DNA from: CAZUGO01 sp964619935
GTDB lineage: Bacteria > Planctomycetota > Phycisphaerae > UBA1845 > CAIVHJ01
DNA: 64,000 nucleotides
Direction: 5' to 3'
Assembly: GCA_964619935.1 (NCBI GenBank)
Contig: CAZUGO010000032.1
Coordinates: forward strand, 62,001-126,000
Positions 25,548 through 34,215 of this stretch are shown one piece after another. The notes below the pieces were generated by a model, which saw only the letters and a list, made by a program, of their open reading frames with translations, did not search any database and had not been told where the DNA came from. The stretch's first letter is position 1; the number at the start of each line of letters is the position of its first letter. Position numbers and translations under genes: made by a program.

Positions 25548-27539
25548 TCACCCCCAACGGGGCGCCGGGGCCGGCGTTCCGGTGGGGTCGCCGTGGATGA
25601 TCGGCCGGCAGTCCGGCAGGGTCGCCAGGAACTGCCGCCCGTAGGGTTTGCTGAGGATGCGGCTGTCCAGGATCACGATGCTGCCCTGGTCGGTGCTTGA
25701 CCGGATCAGGCGGCCGATGCCCTGGCGAAACTTGAGCACGGCTTCGGGAAGCTGATAGTCTCGAAAGGCGTTGCCGCCGCCGGCGGTCAGCGCCTCGATG
25801 CGGGCTTCGGTCAGTGGATCCTCCGGCGAGGCAAACGGCAGCCGGACGATGATCACCGTTCGCAAGGCATCGCCCTTGACGTCGACACCCTGCCAGAAAC
25901 TGTCCGTGCCGAAAAGAATGGTCCGGGGGTTCTCGCGCAGCCGGCTGACCATGCGCGAGCGGCTGCGCCGCTGATGCTGAACGATCAGTTCCAGTCCGGC
26001 GGCGGCCAGCGGGCCGGCCAGGCGGTCGGCGAATCCATTCATCATGGCGTAGCTGGTAAAAAGCACCAGGGCCCCGCCCTGGCTGTCCAGGACGTGGCGA
26101 TGCACCGCGGCGCTGGCCTGTTCCAGGAACGCCTGTCCATGGATCGGAGCGGGCAGCCCGCCTTCGATGTGCAGGCGCACTTGCGCGCCGAAATCGAAGG
26201 GTGTGCTCAGCTTGCTGCACTGCGTCTCGGCCAGGCCGATGCGCCGCCGGAAGTACGAGAAGTCTTCGTCGCCCGGAATCGAGAGCGTTGCGGAAGTCAT
26301 GATGACCGACGGGACCGTGCCGAACAGGCAGGCCCGCAGCTCATCGGCGATCGCCAGGGGACGGCAGTTCAGGGTGACGCGCAGCGTTCGGCCGCGGTCG
26401 ATCTCAATCCAATACACCTGGTCCTCACGCTCGCGCTCCAGGAATTCCTCCAGCAGGTCGGCAAACACGGCACAGCGATCCATGTGCCGGCTCAGTTCGA
26501 AGAGATCGTCCTCGTGGTCGATCAAGCTGCGGACCTGGTCGAGCCGAACGTTGAGATGACGCAGCGCGGGGCTCAGGGTGTTGGCGACCGGCGGCGGCGA
26601 CAGCCAGCGGCCGTTGCGCCGACCGTGGCGCTGTTGCCAGTCGACCAGCTCCTGGAACAGCCGCTCCCCGACCTGGCCGGTGTGCTCAACGGCTTCGATC
26701 GCCGCTGCCGCGTGACAGGTCGCCAGAAAGCCCCGGCCCGAATCGGCGTGAAACAGCGTCCGCAGCAGAAAGCGGATCTGGCGGTTGCTGAGGGAGGCGC
26801 CGAAGTGTTCGCCGGCGCAGCGCTCCAGGGTGTGGGCCTCATCCAGAACGGCGAAGTCGTAATCCGGAATGATGCCGATGCCCTGCTTGCGCAAGGCCAG
26901 GTCGGCAAAGAACAGTGCGTGATTGACGATCAAGAGGTCGGCATGCTGGGCGCGCCGCCGGGCCTTCTGAAAGAAACAGTTGTCGTAGAATCGGCAGCGG
27001 TGCCCCATGCAGTTGCCGTGTTCGCTCTTGATCTTGTCCCACACGGCGTAGTCGGGCCCGGGGTCCAGGTCACTCAGCGAGCCGTCCGTGGTGCGTCGCG
27101 ACCACTCCTGGAGGCGCAGCAGCTCACCGGACTGGGCGGGTCCGTCGAGCACCTGGTCACGGCGCTGGACCGTCTGCTCCAGGCGCCGCAATCCAATGTA
27201 ATTGCTGCGGCCCTTCATCAGCACGGCCCCGAATTCTTCGGGCATGACCGCCTGCAGAAAGGGCAGGTCCTTGTGCAGCAATTGCTCCTGGAGGGCGATG
27301 GTGTGGGTGCTGATCACCGCCCGCTGGTTGGAGCTGGCGATCCGCTGGAGGGTCGGCACCAGGTAGGCGAAGCTCTTGCCGACTCCAGTGCCGGCCTCGA
27401 CAACCAGATGGCAGGGTTCGTCGAGGGCCCGGGCGACCGCCTGGGCCATGTGGGTCTGTTGCGGCCGATTCTCATAGCCGGCCAGGCGCCGCGCGATGGC
27501 GCCGCCGGCCCCCATGATGTCTTCGACGTCAGGCGTCAT
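25548..27539 (-). CDS. dinG: DinG/XPD-family ATP-dependent DNA helicase
   Basis: A 663-residue SF2 helicase. Motif I VVEAGTGVGKSFAYLVP, motif II DEAH (FAVLDEAHTLERCAGEHF), a motif III-type SATLS, and the C-terminal motifs GTDSFWQGVDVKG and KFRQGIGRLIRSS are present. Cysteines in the insert NCMGHRCRFYDNCFF match the [4Fe-4S] cluster of DinG/XPD. It unwinds DNA 5'-3' in repair and in resolving R-loops or replication conflicts. GGAGGG precedes the ATG. It is the last gene of the long minus-strand run, 7 bases after the membrane protein gene. Confidence 0.92.
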   Translation of the reverse strand: MTPDVEDIMGAGGAIARRLAGYENRPQQTHMAQAVARALDEPCHLVVEAGTGVGKSFAYLVPTLQRIASSNQRAVISTHTIALQEQLLHKDLPFLQAVMPEEFGAVLMKGRSNYIGLRRLEQTVQRRDQVLDGPAQSGELLRLQEWSRRTTDGSLSDLDPGPDYAVWDKIKSEHGNCMGHRCRFYDNCFFQKARRRAQHADLLIVNHALFFADLALRKQGIGIIPDYDFAVLDEAHTLERCAGEHFGASLSNRQIRFLLRTLFHADSGRGFLATCHAAAAIEAVEHTGQVGERLFQELVDWQQRHGRRNGRWLSPPPVANTLSPALRHLNVRLDQVRSLIDHEDDLFELSRHMDRCAVFADLLEEFLEREREDQVYWIEIDRGRTLRVTLNCRPLAIADELRACLFGTVPSVIMTSATLSIPGDEDFSYFRRRIGLAETQCSKLSTPFDFGAQVRLHIEGGLPAPIHGQAFLEQASAAVHRHVLDSQGGALVLFTSYAMMNGFADRLAGPLAAAGLELIVQHQRRSRSRMVSRLRENPRTILFGTDSFWQGVDVKGDALRTVIIVRLPFASPEDPLTEARIEALTAGGGNAFRDYQLPEAVLKFRQGIGRLIRSSTDQGSIVILDSRILSKPYGRQFLATLPDCRPIIHGDPTGTPAPAPRWG

Positions 27540-27546
27540 GGATGGC

Positions 27547-27999
27547 TCACCCTCCGTAGTCGCCGCCGCTGCGGATCATGCTCCAGGCCTGGAACAGACT
27601 TATCAGAAAGTACAGCATCATGGCGGCGTTGACGAAGACGATGAGGGTCATGGAGGATGCCACGAAGTACTGCCCATGCGACAGGTTTTCTTCGCGCATG
27701 GTCGCGATGATGTGCGGCCGGGCCAGCAGCAGCATGGAGCACAGCACCGCACCCATGGTTGGGAACAAGGTGATGGAGTGCAGGTAGCTGTAGATCCACA
27801 CCGCGGCCGACACCGGTGTGGAATGCCCCTGGGGCCCGTGACGCAGGAAGTGGCCGCGCACATAGTAGTTGCCGGCCTCGATTTTCCCATTGGGCGCGTC
27901 GCCTCCGATGATGGCGTACAGAATGATGAACAGCAGAATGTTCAGCAGGCCCAGGGCGATAATCCAGATCAGCATCATGTTGCGTCGTCGGCGTGGCAT
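27547..27999 (-). CDS. Unknown integral membrane protein
   Basis: 150 residues with a basic start (MPRRRRNMM) and about three or four hydrophobic segments: LIWIIALGLLNILLFIILYA, SITLFPTMGAVLCSMLLLA and MTLIVFVNAAMMLYFLISLF. The soluble loop after the first helix has no recognised motif. It is not recognised as any family. It sits between thiG (24 bases) and dinG (7 bases), so it belongs to the same transcript. Confidence 0.7.
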   Translation of the reverse strand: MPRRRRNMMLIWIIALGLLNILLFIILYAIIGGDAPNGKIEAGNYYVRGHFLRHGPQGHSTPVSAAVWIYSYLHSITLFPTMGAVLCSMLLLARPHIIATMREENLSHGQYFVASSMTLIVFVNAAMMLYFLISLFQAWSMIRSGGDYGG

Positions 28000-28023
28000 G
28001 GACGGGCCCCTGGCGCCGGCCGC

Positions 28024-28842
28024 TCAGGAGCGGCCCGCCTCGATTATTCCATCAAAGGTCGACGAGGCCGTGGCATAAGCGCGTTTCGGGATGCGCCCGG
28101 CACGCCGGGCCTGGTAGCCGGCGACGGCGGCATGGTTCATGGCCGCGGCCATCCGCACCGGGTCGCGGGCCGCCGCAATGCCGGTGTTCAGCAGCACGCC
28201 GTCCGCACCGAGTTCCATGGCGATGGTCACATCGGAAGCCGTGCCCACACCGGCGTCCACGATCACGGGATAATCGGCGTCGCCGTCCTTGAGGTACTCC
28301 AGGGCGATGCGGATGTTGTTGGGGTTCAGAATGCCCTGGCCGCTGCCGATCGGTGATCCGGCGGGCATGACGCTGGCCGCACCGGCCTCCTTCAAGCGGG
28401 CGCAGCCGATGGGATCGTCATTGGTGTACACCAGCACGCAGAACCCGTCGCGGACCAGTCGGGTGGTGGCTTCCAGTGTTCCCAGGGGATCGGGCAGCAG
28501 GGTCTTGCGGTCGGCCAGCACCTCCAGCTTGACCCATTGGGCGCCGGGATTGCCGAGCCCATCCAGCAGCTCGCGAGCCAGGCGGGCGTGCCGCACGGCA
28601 TCCTCGGCCGTGAAGCATCCGGCGGTGTTCGGCAGAATGGTGTAGCGCTGCAGGTCCAGGGCGTCGAGCAGGCTGCGATCGTCGGCGTCATACAAGCGCT
28701 CGCGGCGCACCGCCACGGTCACCACCTGGCATCCGGAGACTTCCAAGGCCTGCCGCATGACCTCAAGGTTGTCATACTTGCCGGTCCCGACGAACAAGCG
28801 GGAATGGAACTCGAACGGGCCAATCCGCAAGTCGGAACTCAC
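28024..28842 (-). CDS. thiG: Thiazole synthase
   Basis: A 272-residue TIM-barrel enzyme that builds the thiazole phosphate of thiamine from deoxyxylulose 5-phosphate, dehydroglycine and ThiS thiocarboxylate. Marks: FHSRLFVGTGKYDN, LPNTAGCFTAEDAVR, the Schiff-base lysine in WVKLEVLADRKTLLPDP, PAGSPIGSGQGI (phosphate loop) and VDAGVGTASDV. Its GTG start overlaps the thiS stop (TAGTG), so the two are translationally coupled. Confidence 0.95.
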   Translation of the reverse strand: MSSDLRIGPFEFHSRLFVGTGKYDNLEVMRQALEVSGCQVVTVAVRRERLYDADDRSLLDALDLQRYTILPNTAGCFTAEDAVRHARLARELLDGLGNPGAQWVKLEVLADRKTLLPDPLGTLEATTRLVRDGFCVLVYTNDDPIGCARLKEAGAASVMPAGSPIGSGQGILNPNNIRIALEYLKDGDADYPVIVDAGVGTASDVTIAMELGADGVLLNTGIAAARDPVRMAAAMNHAAVAGYQARRAGRIPKRAYATASSTFDGIIEAGRS

Positions 28843-29063
28843 TAGCCACCCCCGACGAAGGTCACGATTTCGATGTGGTCTCCGGGGTGCAAGCGGGTGT
28901 GCTCGAAGCGGGTTCGGGGCACGAGATCGCGGTTGATCTCGACGGCCACGCGCTGGGCCTCAAGGTCGTGACTGCGGATCAGCCCGGCAAGCGTGGTGTT
29001 GTCGGCAACCTGCATCAGTTGTCCATTGACGGTCACGTGCACGGCAATGATCCCCGAATGCAT
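28842..29063 (-). CDS. thiS: Thiamine sulfur-carrier protein ThiS
   Basis: A 73-residue ubiquitin-like protein ending in FVGGG; its C-terminal Gly-Gly is adenylated and converted to a thiocarboxylate that donates sulfur to ThiG. The fold marker VTVNGQLMQV...TTLAGLI and the HPGDHIEIVTFV end are typical. No ThiF-type activating enzyme or ThiO/ThiH gene is next to it. Confidence 0.93.
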   Translation of the reverse strand: MHSGIIAVHVTVNGQLMQVADNTTLAGLIRSHDLEAQRVAVEINRDLVPRTRFEHTRLHPGDHIEIVTFVGGG

Positions 29064-29090
29064 GGATTATAGGAAAGGCGCTGATCGTGT

Positions 29091-29378
29091 TCAAGCGGCG
29101 CTGAGCCGCTGGGCGCCGGCAACCAGCATGTAGATCAGTGCCGCCGCGGCGAGGGCCAGCACGGCTCCGACCTTGGCCTGCAGGCGGGCCGCAGCGAATT
29201 CGGCGGCTCGTTTCCGAGTGCTCCAGAGGACCAGCCCGGCAAGGGTCAGCGCCAGCGGACTGATGAAATACAAGTTGATCAGTACCATGACATCGTTGAA
29301 TGCCGGGCGATACACCACCATGGTCAATGAGCACGCCAGCGCGATCATTCCCAGCCAGGCGCTGAGCAGCGCGCTCAC
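29091..29378 (-). CDS. Small unknown membrane protein
   Basis: 95 residues with three hydrophobic helices: SALLSAWLGMIALACSLTMV, LINLYFISPLALTLAGLVLW and VGAVLALAAAALIYMLVA. The GTG start at 29378 overlaps the stop of the agmatinase gene by four bases (GTGA), which sets the start. No family recognised. It is co-transcribed with speB and thiS. Confidence 0.65.
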   Translation of the reverse strand: MSALLSAWLGMIALACSLTMVVYRPAFNDVMVLINLYFISPLALTLAGLVLWSTRKRAAEFAAARLQAKVGAVLALAAAALIYMLVAGAQRLSAA

Positions 29379-30292
29379 GAGCGGGCCCGTTTGTCGGACG
29401 CCCGCCGGATGCGGGAACTGCCGGATGGCGGTTGCACCAGGCAGATGAGCTGATAGGCCAACTTGGCCGCCAGAAACTCGGTGACCACCTGGCCCGGGAT
29501 CGGGATGACCTCGACGATATCGGCAGCGACCACGGTGCACTGTTCGGTCAGCGCCCGGAGCAGCGCGGTCACCTGGTACCAGTCCAGCCCGCCGGGCTCG
29601 GGCGTGCCGGTTCCGGGGGCGTACGCCGGATCGAAACCGTCGATGTCGATGGTCAGGTACACGGTGTCGCCGACCGCCGCCAACACCCGCTGGATCCAGT
29701 CCGCTTCGCCGCGGCAGTCACGGGCCAGGATCGGCGTGATGCCCTGCCGTTTCATGAAGCGGGCTTCCTCGAGCGAGAAGTTGCGGATGCCGACGCCGAT
29801 GAAGCCGACCCCCAGGTCGTGGATTCGGCGCATCACCGAGGCGTGGGAGTAGTGGCTCTGTTCGTAGGCGTTACGCAGGTCGGCGTGGGCATCGATCTGC
29901 ACCACGGTGACCTGACGGTGCCGCGTGCGGACCGCCTTGACCAGGGCGCTGGTAATGCCGTGTTCACCGCCCAACGACAGCAGGAACTTGCCGTCGCGAA
30001 CCACCCCGCGCGCCGCCCGGAAGATGTCGCGATGCATGGCTTCGGGGCCGGCCACATTGGGTTGCAGCGGCTCCAGGGTGGCGACGCCGGCGGCGACGAA
30101 CTCGCCGCCCAATTCCGGTTGGTAGAGTTCAACCTGCTGCGACGCGGTGATAATGGCCCGCGGGCCGCAGCGCGTCCCGCTCATGAAGCTGGTGGTGGCA
30201 TCGTACGGGATCGGGAGCACGGCGAAGCGCGCCCGCCGGTACTCGGACTGGGTTGGGCTCAACCCCAGGAAATTATCAGGGACGGTGGCCAT
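29375..30292 (-). CDS. speB: Agmatinase (ureohydrolase family)
   Basis: A 305-residue Mn-dependent enzyme that hydrolyses agmatine to putrescine and urea. All metal-binding motifs are present: SLGGEHG, QIDAHADLR, SHASVM and TIDIDGFDPAYAPGTGTPEP, with the substrate Glu in VEVIPIPG. The family includes arginases and guanidinobutyrases, but the arginine decarboxylase two genes upstream supports agmatine as substrate. Confidence 0.92.
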   Translation of the reverse strand: MATVPDNFLGLSPTQSEYRRARFAVLPIPYDATTSFMSGTRCGPRAIITASQQVELYQPELGGEFVAAGVATLEPLQPNVAGPEAMHRDIFRAARGVVRDGKFLLSLGGEHGITSALVKAVRTRHRQVTVVQIDAHADLRNAYEQSHYSHASVMRRIHDLGVGFIGVGIRNFSLEEARFMKRQGITPILARDCRGEADWIQRVLAAVGDTVYLTIDIDGFDPAYAPGTGTPEPGGLDWYQVTALLRALTEQCTVVAADIVEVIPIPGQVVTEFLAAKLAYQLICLVQPPSGSSRIRRASDKRARS

Positions 30293-30322
30293 GGCTGGGT
30301 GGGGGCCTCGTAAGGGCCGTGC

Positions 30323-31474
30323 TCAATCGCGAACGGCGGATCGGTCATAAAGACTCTGGTACTGATCCAGCAGCGCGGTGTTGGATCGCGCTTGGGTGAC
30401 CAACTCGTCCACCAGGCGGGGCAGATGATCCAGCAGGCGCTTCGGCGTTCGGGGGCGGCTGCCGCTCAGCACGTATTGGGCGATCAGTGGAAGGGTCAGC
30501 GACGCGCAGGAATAGACCACCACGTTGCCCCGGTTGGCGTCCTTGATCTTTCCCCAACTGCGGGCCTCCGAGGGGGTGGCCCCGGACAGGCCGCCCCAAT
30601 GCGGTGAATCAATGGTCAACTGGATGAAGTAGTCATGCCCGCCCTTGCGCTTGTCCAGCAGGATCTGGTGCAGGGTCGGCTGGGTCTGAAGATAGAAGTT
30701 CTTGGGCGAGCCACCGCCGACGATGACCACGCCGTTCTGGGTGGCCCCGCGGACCAGCGCGGCGGTCTCGATGACGTCCAGAATCGGGTTCAGCTCCACC
30801 GGCTGGTCCAGCAGGTAGGGGATTACCAGGTTCATGCCGATGGACGAGTCGCCCGGGGAGGACGTGTAGATCGGAACCTGATGCTTGGCTGCGGTGGCCA
30901 CGAAGGACTTCTCGGGTCGCGGTGCGGTTGCCAGCACCGCCTTGCCCAGGGAGTAATGCAGCCGCGCCGAGGAGAACGGGCCGTCCGACTCGATCTTGCC
31001 CAGCCCCTGAAGAATGACCTTGTCGGTGGCCATCAGGGTCTCGTCGTCGTCGATGAACACATCGTAGATGCGGGCGATACCGCGGTCGGCCAGTTCGTTG
31101 TCGTCGACTTCGGGGCGACCCTGGAACATGGGGCAGTTGTAAGGGCGATGCAAGTCGTGGTACAGGTTGGCTCCGGTGGAAATGATGAAGTCGACAAAGC
31201 CGGCTTCGATCAGGGCCGAGATAATCCCGCTCATGCCGATGGGGGTCATGGCCCCGGCCAGCGTCAGGGCCACCGTGGTGTCCTGCTCCAGCATCCGGGT
31301 GTACAACTGACACGCTTCGGCCAACCGCCGGGCGTTGAATCCGCTGACCGCGAACACTTCATCGATCATGCGGGTGACCTGCTCGTTGCCGGCCAACTGC
31401 AGCGGTTCGATGGTCGGGCCGGTCAGGTCCTCGGGAATGCCGTGGTCGTCGGTGGGTCGGTGGGGGCAGCTCAT
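30323..31474 (-). CDS. Deoxyhypusine synthase-like enzyme (possible homospermidine synthase)
   Basis: A 383-residue member of the deoxyhypusine synthase family. The catalytic lysine context EARSWGKI matches the SWGKI active site of the eukaryotic enzyme, and NAD-binding segments ALTLAGAMTPIGMSGI and GVVIVGGGSPKNFYLQ are present. Bacteria lack the eIF5A substrate, so transfer of an aminobutyl group from spermidine or putrescine onto a small polyamine (for example homospermidine) is more likely. It sits between arginine decarboxylase (15 bases) and agmatinase (30 bases). Confidence 0.85.
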   Translation of the reverse strand: MSCPHRPTDDHGIPEDLTGPTIEPLQLAGNEQVTRMIDEVFAVSGFNARRLAEACQLYTRMLEQDTTVALTLAGAMTPIGMSGIISALIEAGFVDFIISTGANLYHDLHRPYNCPMFQGRPEVDDNELADRGIARIYDVFIDDDETLMATDKVILQGLGKIESDGPFSSARLHYSLGKAVLATAPRPEKSFVATAAKHQVPIYTSSPGDSSIGMNLVIPYLLDQPVELNPILDVIETAALVRGATQNGVVIVGGGSPKNFYLQTQPTLHQILLDKRKGGHDYFIQLTIDSPHWGGLSGATPSEARSWGKIKDANRGNVVVYSCASLTLPLIAQYVLSGSRPRTPKRLLDHLPRLVDELVTQARSNTALLDQYQSLYDRSAVRD

Positions 31475-31489
31475 CGCCCGGCGTTCCTC

Positions 31490-32038
31490 TCAAACAAAGA
31501 CGGCCGCCGCCACGACGGTGGTCCACAGGCCATCCTTGTCACCTTCGGACGTCTGGACGTTGGCCCGGGTCCGGATGATCAGGTTGCTGCTCTTGTATTC
31601 TTCGCGGCGCTCGTCCCAGGCCTTGTCAGGGTCCAGGTCGAATCCCAGCGTGGTCCCCAGCATGCTGGCGGCCATGTCTTCGACGTAGTCGGCACACTTG
31701 CGCTGGGTCATGCCGAAGCCGTGGTGCTCCGAGATGTAGCCATAGCGATTCTTGGCGGCCGGCAGGGCCAGTCCGATGCCCGCGCACAGCAGTCGGTTGG
31801 GTTCGCGGGTTCTGGCCTCCGCCAGCACGCAGTGCACGATCTGCCCCGGTTGCAGCCGCTTGAGGCCGGCCGATCGCGGCATAATCTTGCACTCGGGCGG
31901 GTAGATGCTGCTGACGCGCACCAGGTTCAGATGGGCGATGCCGGCCCCGCGCAGGGCTTCCTCGAACGATTGCAGGTTGTGCTTGTGCTTGCCGACGCCT
32001 TTGGTGAAGAACATCCCGCTGGGGACAAATTGCGGCAT
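31490..32038 (-). CDS. pdaD: Pyruvoyl-dependent arginine decarboxylase
   Basis: A 182-residue proenzyme. Self-cleavage at the serine of VRVSSIYPPECK would create the pyruvoyl group, giving small beta and larger alpha chains. The remaining family marks are CVLAEARTREPNRLLCAGIG and SEHHGFG. It makes agmatine from arginine. GGAGAT is positioned 7 bases before the ATG. It heads a three-gene polyamine module. Confidence 0.92.
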   Translation of the reverse strand: MPQFVPSGMFFTKGVGKHKHNLQSFEEALRGAGIAHLNLVRVSSIYPPECKIMPRSAGLKRLQPGQIVHCVLAEARTREPNRLLCAGIGLALPAAKNRYGYISEHHGFGMTQRKCADYVEDMAASMLGTTLGFDLDPDKAWDERREEYKSSNLIIRTRANVQTSEGDKDGLWTTVVAAAVFV

Positions 32039-32125
32039 GGTCGGATCTCCGGATTCAGGGGAAGCCGTCTGGACGAAGGCGGCATTATAGCGGTTCGTTG
32101 GCCACGCTCAACGCGGTCCGGCAAA

Positions 32126-32731
32126 TTATTCCAGCGCCGCGCGGAGCCGGGGGCGCAGGTCGGCGAGGGCCCGACCGCGATGGCTGATCCGACTCTTGTG
32201 CCGGGGGTCGAGCTGCGCCATGGTCAGGCCCAGCCCCGGGATCAGGAAATGGGGATCGTAGCCGAAGCCGTGGTCGCCGAGCGGCGGGTCCTGGATCAGT
32301 CCGGACACCGCCCCTTCGGCCCGGGCCACGATGCCGCCGCCGGCGGCAACCGCCACGGCGCACCGGAAAGTGGCCCGGCGCTGCTGCAGGGGGATGTCGT
32401 GCAGCAGCGCCACCAGTCTGGCGTTGTTGGCGGCGTCATCGCCATGTTCGCCCGCGAACCGGGCCGAGCGCACGCCCGGCCGGCCGCCCAGGCAGTCGAC
32501 CTCCAGGCCGGAGTCATCGGCCAGGGTCGGCAGCCCGGTGCTGCCGGCGTAATGCAAGGCTTTTTTTTCGGCATTGCCCATGAAGGTGGCGGCATCTTCT
32601 TCGACCGGCGGGGTGCCGGGGAGGTCGGTCAGGTCGATCAGGGCCCAGCCCAGGTCACCGAGCACGGCGGTGATTTCGCGCAGTTTTCCGGGATTTCCGG
32701 TGGCGATCAACAGCCGGGGGCGCGGATTCAT
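32126..32731 (-). CDS. rdgB: XTP/dITP diphosphatase (Ham1/RdgB)
   Basis: A 201-residue house-cleaning nucleotidase that hydrolyses non-canonical purine triphosphates. Marks: LLIATGNPGKLREITAVL, NAEKKALHYA, the metal/base site ADDSGLEVDCLGGRPGVRSA and GFGYDPHFLIPG, and the final SHRGRALAD. The ATG overlaps the stop of the upstream lipoprotein gene by four bases. Confidence 0.94.
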   Translation of the reverse strand: MNPRPRLLIATGNPGKLREITAVLGDLGWALIDLTDLPGTPPVEEDAATFMGNAEKKALHYAGSTGLPTLADDSGLEVDCLGGRPGVRSARFAGEHGDDAANNARLVALLHDIPLQQRRATFRCAVAVAAGGGIVARAEGAVSGLIQDPPLGDHGFGYDPHFLIPGLGLTMAQLDPRHKSRISHRGRALADLRPRLRAALE

Positions 32732-33492
32732 GGGCGGTCGGCCGGTTTGGGGATCTTGACCAGAAACGAGCCGGTGCCGGTCGATTCGCCCTGGATGATG
32801 CGCTTGCGGACTTCGTAGTTCTCGTAGTTGTATCGGAACCGAGGGTCGCTGCGAATGACCGCCTGCACTTCGGGCGAACTCAACTCGGCGCTGGGTTCAA
32901 AGGAACCGACGGTGACCATCGACTGCGAGGGGCCGTGGTGGTAGTACGCTTCGTGCCCTTCGTCGCGCAGTTCACGCGCCAAGTCGACCGCGGCGCCGCG
33001 CGGGTCGTCGAACCCGGCCTCCGGGTAGAACACGGCGATCTGCAGCGAGCAGGCACCGGGTGCCCCGACCAAGGCATGGTCGGGCGGGCCCTGCGGCTGC
33101 GGGGCTACCAAGGGCACCATGCGGGCCAGCGGAAACACGCGCTGCTGCTGCTCGTCGGCCAGATCGAGAATCAGTTGGTAGTCGCGCTGCATTTCGGGCG
33201 AGGGGTCCATGCGCTGCGAACGGAACTTCTGCACCCGGGCACAATCGTAGGCTCCATAATAGAGCCGGCTGACGGCCGCGGCGTTGTCGGGGTCGCAACG
33301 GACCGCGGCGGGATCGATGTCGGGTGTGCGGCTCAGGGCATCGGCGTAGGCGGCGCAGTGTTGCTGGTGTTCGCCGCCGTTGAACTCCTGGCACAGAATG
33401 GTCCAGCGCTCGGACTGGCTGCTGGTCATCGACTGGCAGCCGGTCAGGGGCACCAGGGCCAGGGCTGCCACGGATGTCAAGGCTCGAGTCAT
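32728..33492 (-). CDS. Unknown lipoprotein
   Basis: 254 residues. The N-terminus (MTRALTSVAALALVPLTGC) is a lipoprotein signal with lipobox PLTGC. The C-terminal half (LQIAVFYPEAGFDDPRGAAV, then LARELRDEGHEAYYHHG) looks like a SPOR-type alpha/beta fold, which binds peptidoglycan in other proteins; this is a weak resemblance. It lies 3 bases after rph and overlaps rdgB. Confidence 0.7.
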   Translation of the reverse strand: MTRALTSVAALALVPLTGCQSMTSSQSERWTILCQEFNGGEHQQHCAAYADALSRTPDIDPAAVRCDPDNAAAVSRLYYGAYDCARVQKFRSQRMDPSPEMQRDYQLILDLADEQQQRVFPLARMVPLVAPQPQGPPDHALVGAPGACSLQIAVFYPEAGFDDPRGAAVDLARELRDEGHEAYYHHGPSQSMVTVGSFEPSAELSSPEVQAVIRSDPRFRYNYENYEVRKRIIQGESTGTGSFLVKIPKPADRP

Positions 33493-33495
33493 GAT

Positions 33496-34215
33496 TCAGC
33501 GCCGTGTCTGCAGGGCGGTCTTCTGTCCGGCGACGAGCTTCCGAATACCCGCCGCGGCCAATCTTATCATGTTGCCAAGCTCGGTGCGAGTGAAGGTCGC
33601 CTCTTCACCGCAGCCTTGGATTTCGATGAAACGCCCGCGGCCGGTCATCGCGACGTTCAAGTCGACGGCGGCGGCGACATCCTCCGCGTAGTTGAGGTCC
33701 AGCAGGGCGGCGCCGTCAACCACTCCGACACTGACGGCGGCGACGTGATCCAGCACGCACTCCCCGGGAATCAGCTTGCGACGGCGGCCCCAGCGCACGG
33801 CGTCAACCAGCGCCACGAAGCCCCCGGTGATCCCGGCCGTCCGGGTGCCGCCGTCGGCCTGCAGGACGTCGCAATCCACGATGATGGTGTTGGGACCCAA
33901 TGCCGCCATGTCCACCACGCTGCGCAGGCAGCGGCCGATGAGCCGCTGAATCTCCTGGGTGCGGCCGTCGATCGTGGTGCGATTGCGGCTCCGGCGGGTG
34001 CCGGTCGACGTGGGCAGCATGTCGTACTCGGCCGTGACCCAACCCAGGCCTGAGGGTTCACGCCAGGGCGGCACGCCGGGCTGCAGGGTGGCGGTACACA
34101 GCACCCGAGTCTGCCCGGTCTCGATCAGCACCGACCCGGCGGCGTGTCGTGTGAACCCGCGCCTCAACTTGAGAGGACGAAGGGATCGGGCGGAGCGTCC
34201 GTCGCCGCGCTTCAT
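33496..34215 (-). CDS. rph: Ribonuclease PH
   Basis: A 239-residue phosphorolytic 3'-5' exoribonuclease that trims tRNA 3' ends. Marks: GSVLIETGQTRVLCTATL, EYDMLPTSTGTR, IDGRTQEIQRLIGRCLRSVV (phosphate-site arginines), DCDVLQADGGTRTAGITG, and the C-terminal LDLNYAEDVAAAVDLN. Its ATG overlaps the tsaE stop (ATGA). Confidence 0.95.
   Translation of the reverse strand: MKRGDGRSARSLRPLKLRRGFTRHAAGSVLIETGQTRVLCTATLQPGVPPWREPSGLGWVTAEYDMLPTSTGTRRSRNRTTIDGRTQEIQRLIGRCLRSVVDMAALGPNTIIVDCDVLQADGGTRTAGITGGFVALVDAVRWGRRRKLIPGECVLDHVAAVSVGVVDGAALLDLNYAEDVAAAVDLNVAMTGRGRFIEIQGCGEEATFTRTELGNMIRLAAAGIRKLVAGQKTALQTRR

Noticed and set aside
22690..26220. A 1176-codon open frame on the minus strand
   Set aside because: It is antisense to the S41 protease and crosses the tandem repeat into dinG. 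It is low-complexity and shows no family motif; it is a GC-rich shadow frame.
29063..29090. TPP riboswitch ahead of thiS
   Set aside because: The gap upstream of thiS is only 27 bases and thiS lies mid-operon, too short for a THI element; none was seen ahead of thiL.
30323..31474. True deoxyhypusine synthase acting on a translation factor
   Set aside because: Bacterial EF-P is not known to be hypusinated and the gene sits among polyamine enzymes, so a small-molecule role is more likely.
30635..32818. A 727-codon plus-strand frame across the polyamine genes
   Set aside because: Antisense to well-supported genes with intact active sites; composition is typical of a shadow frame.
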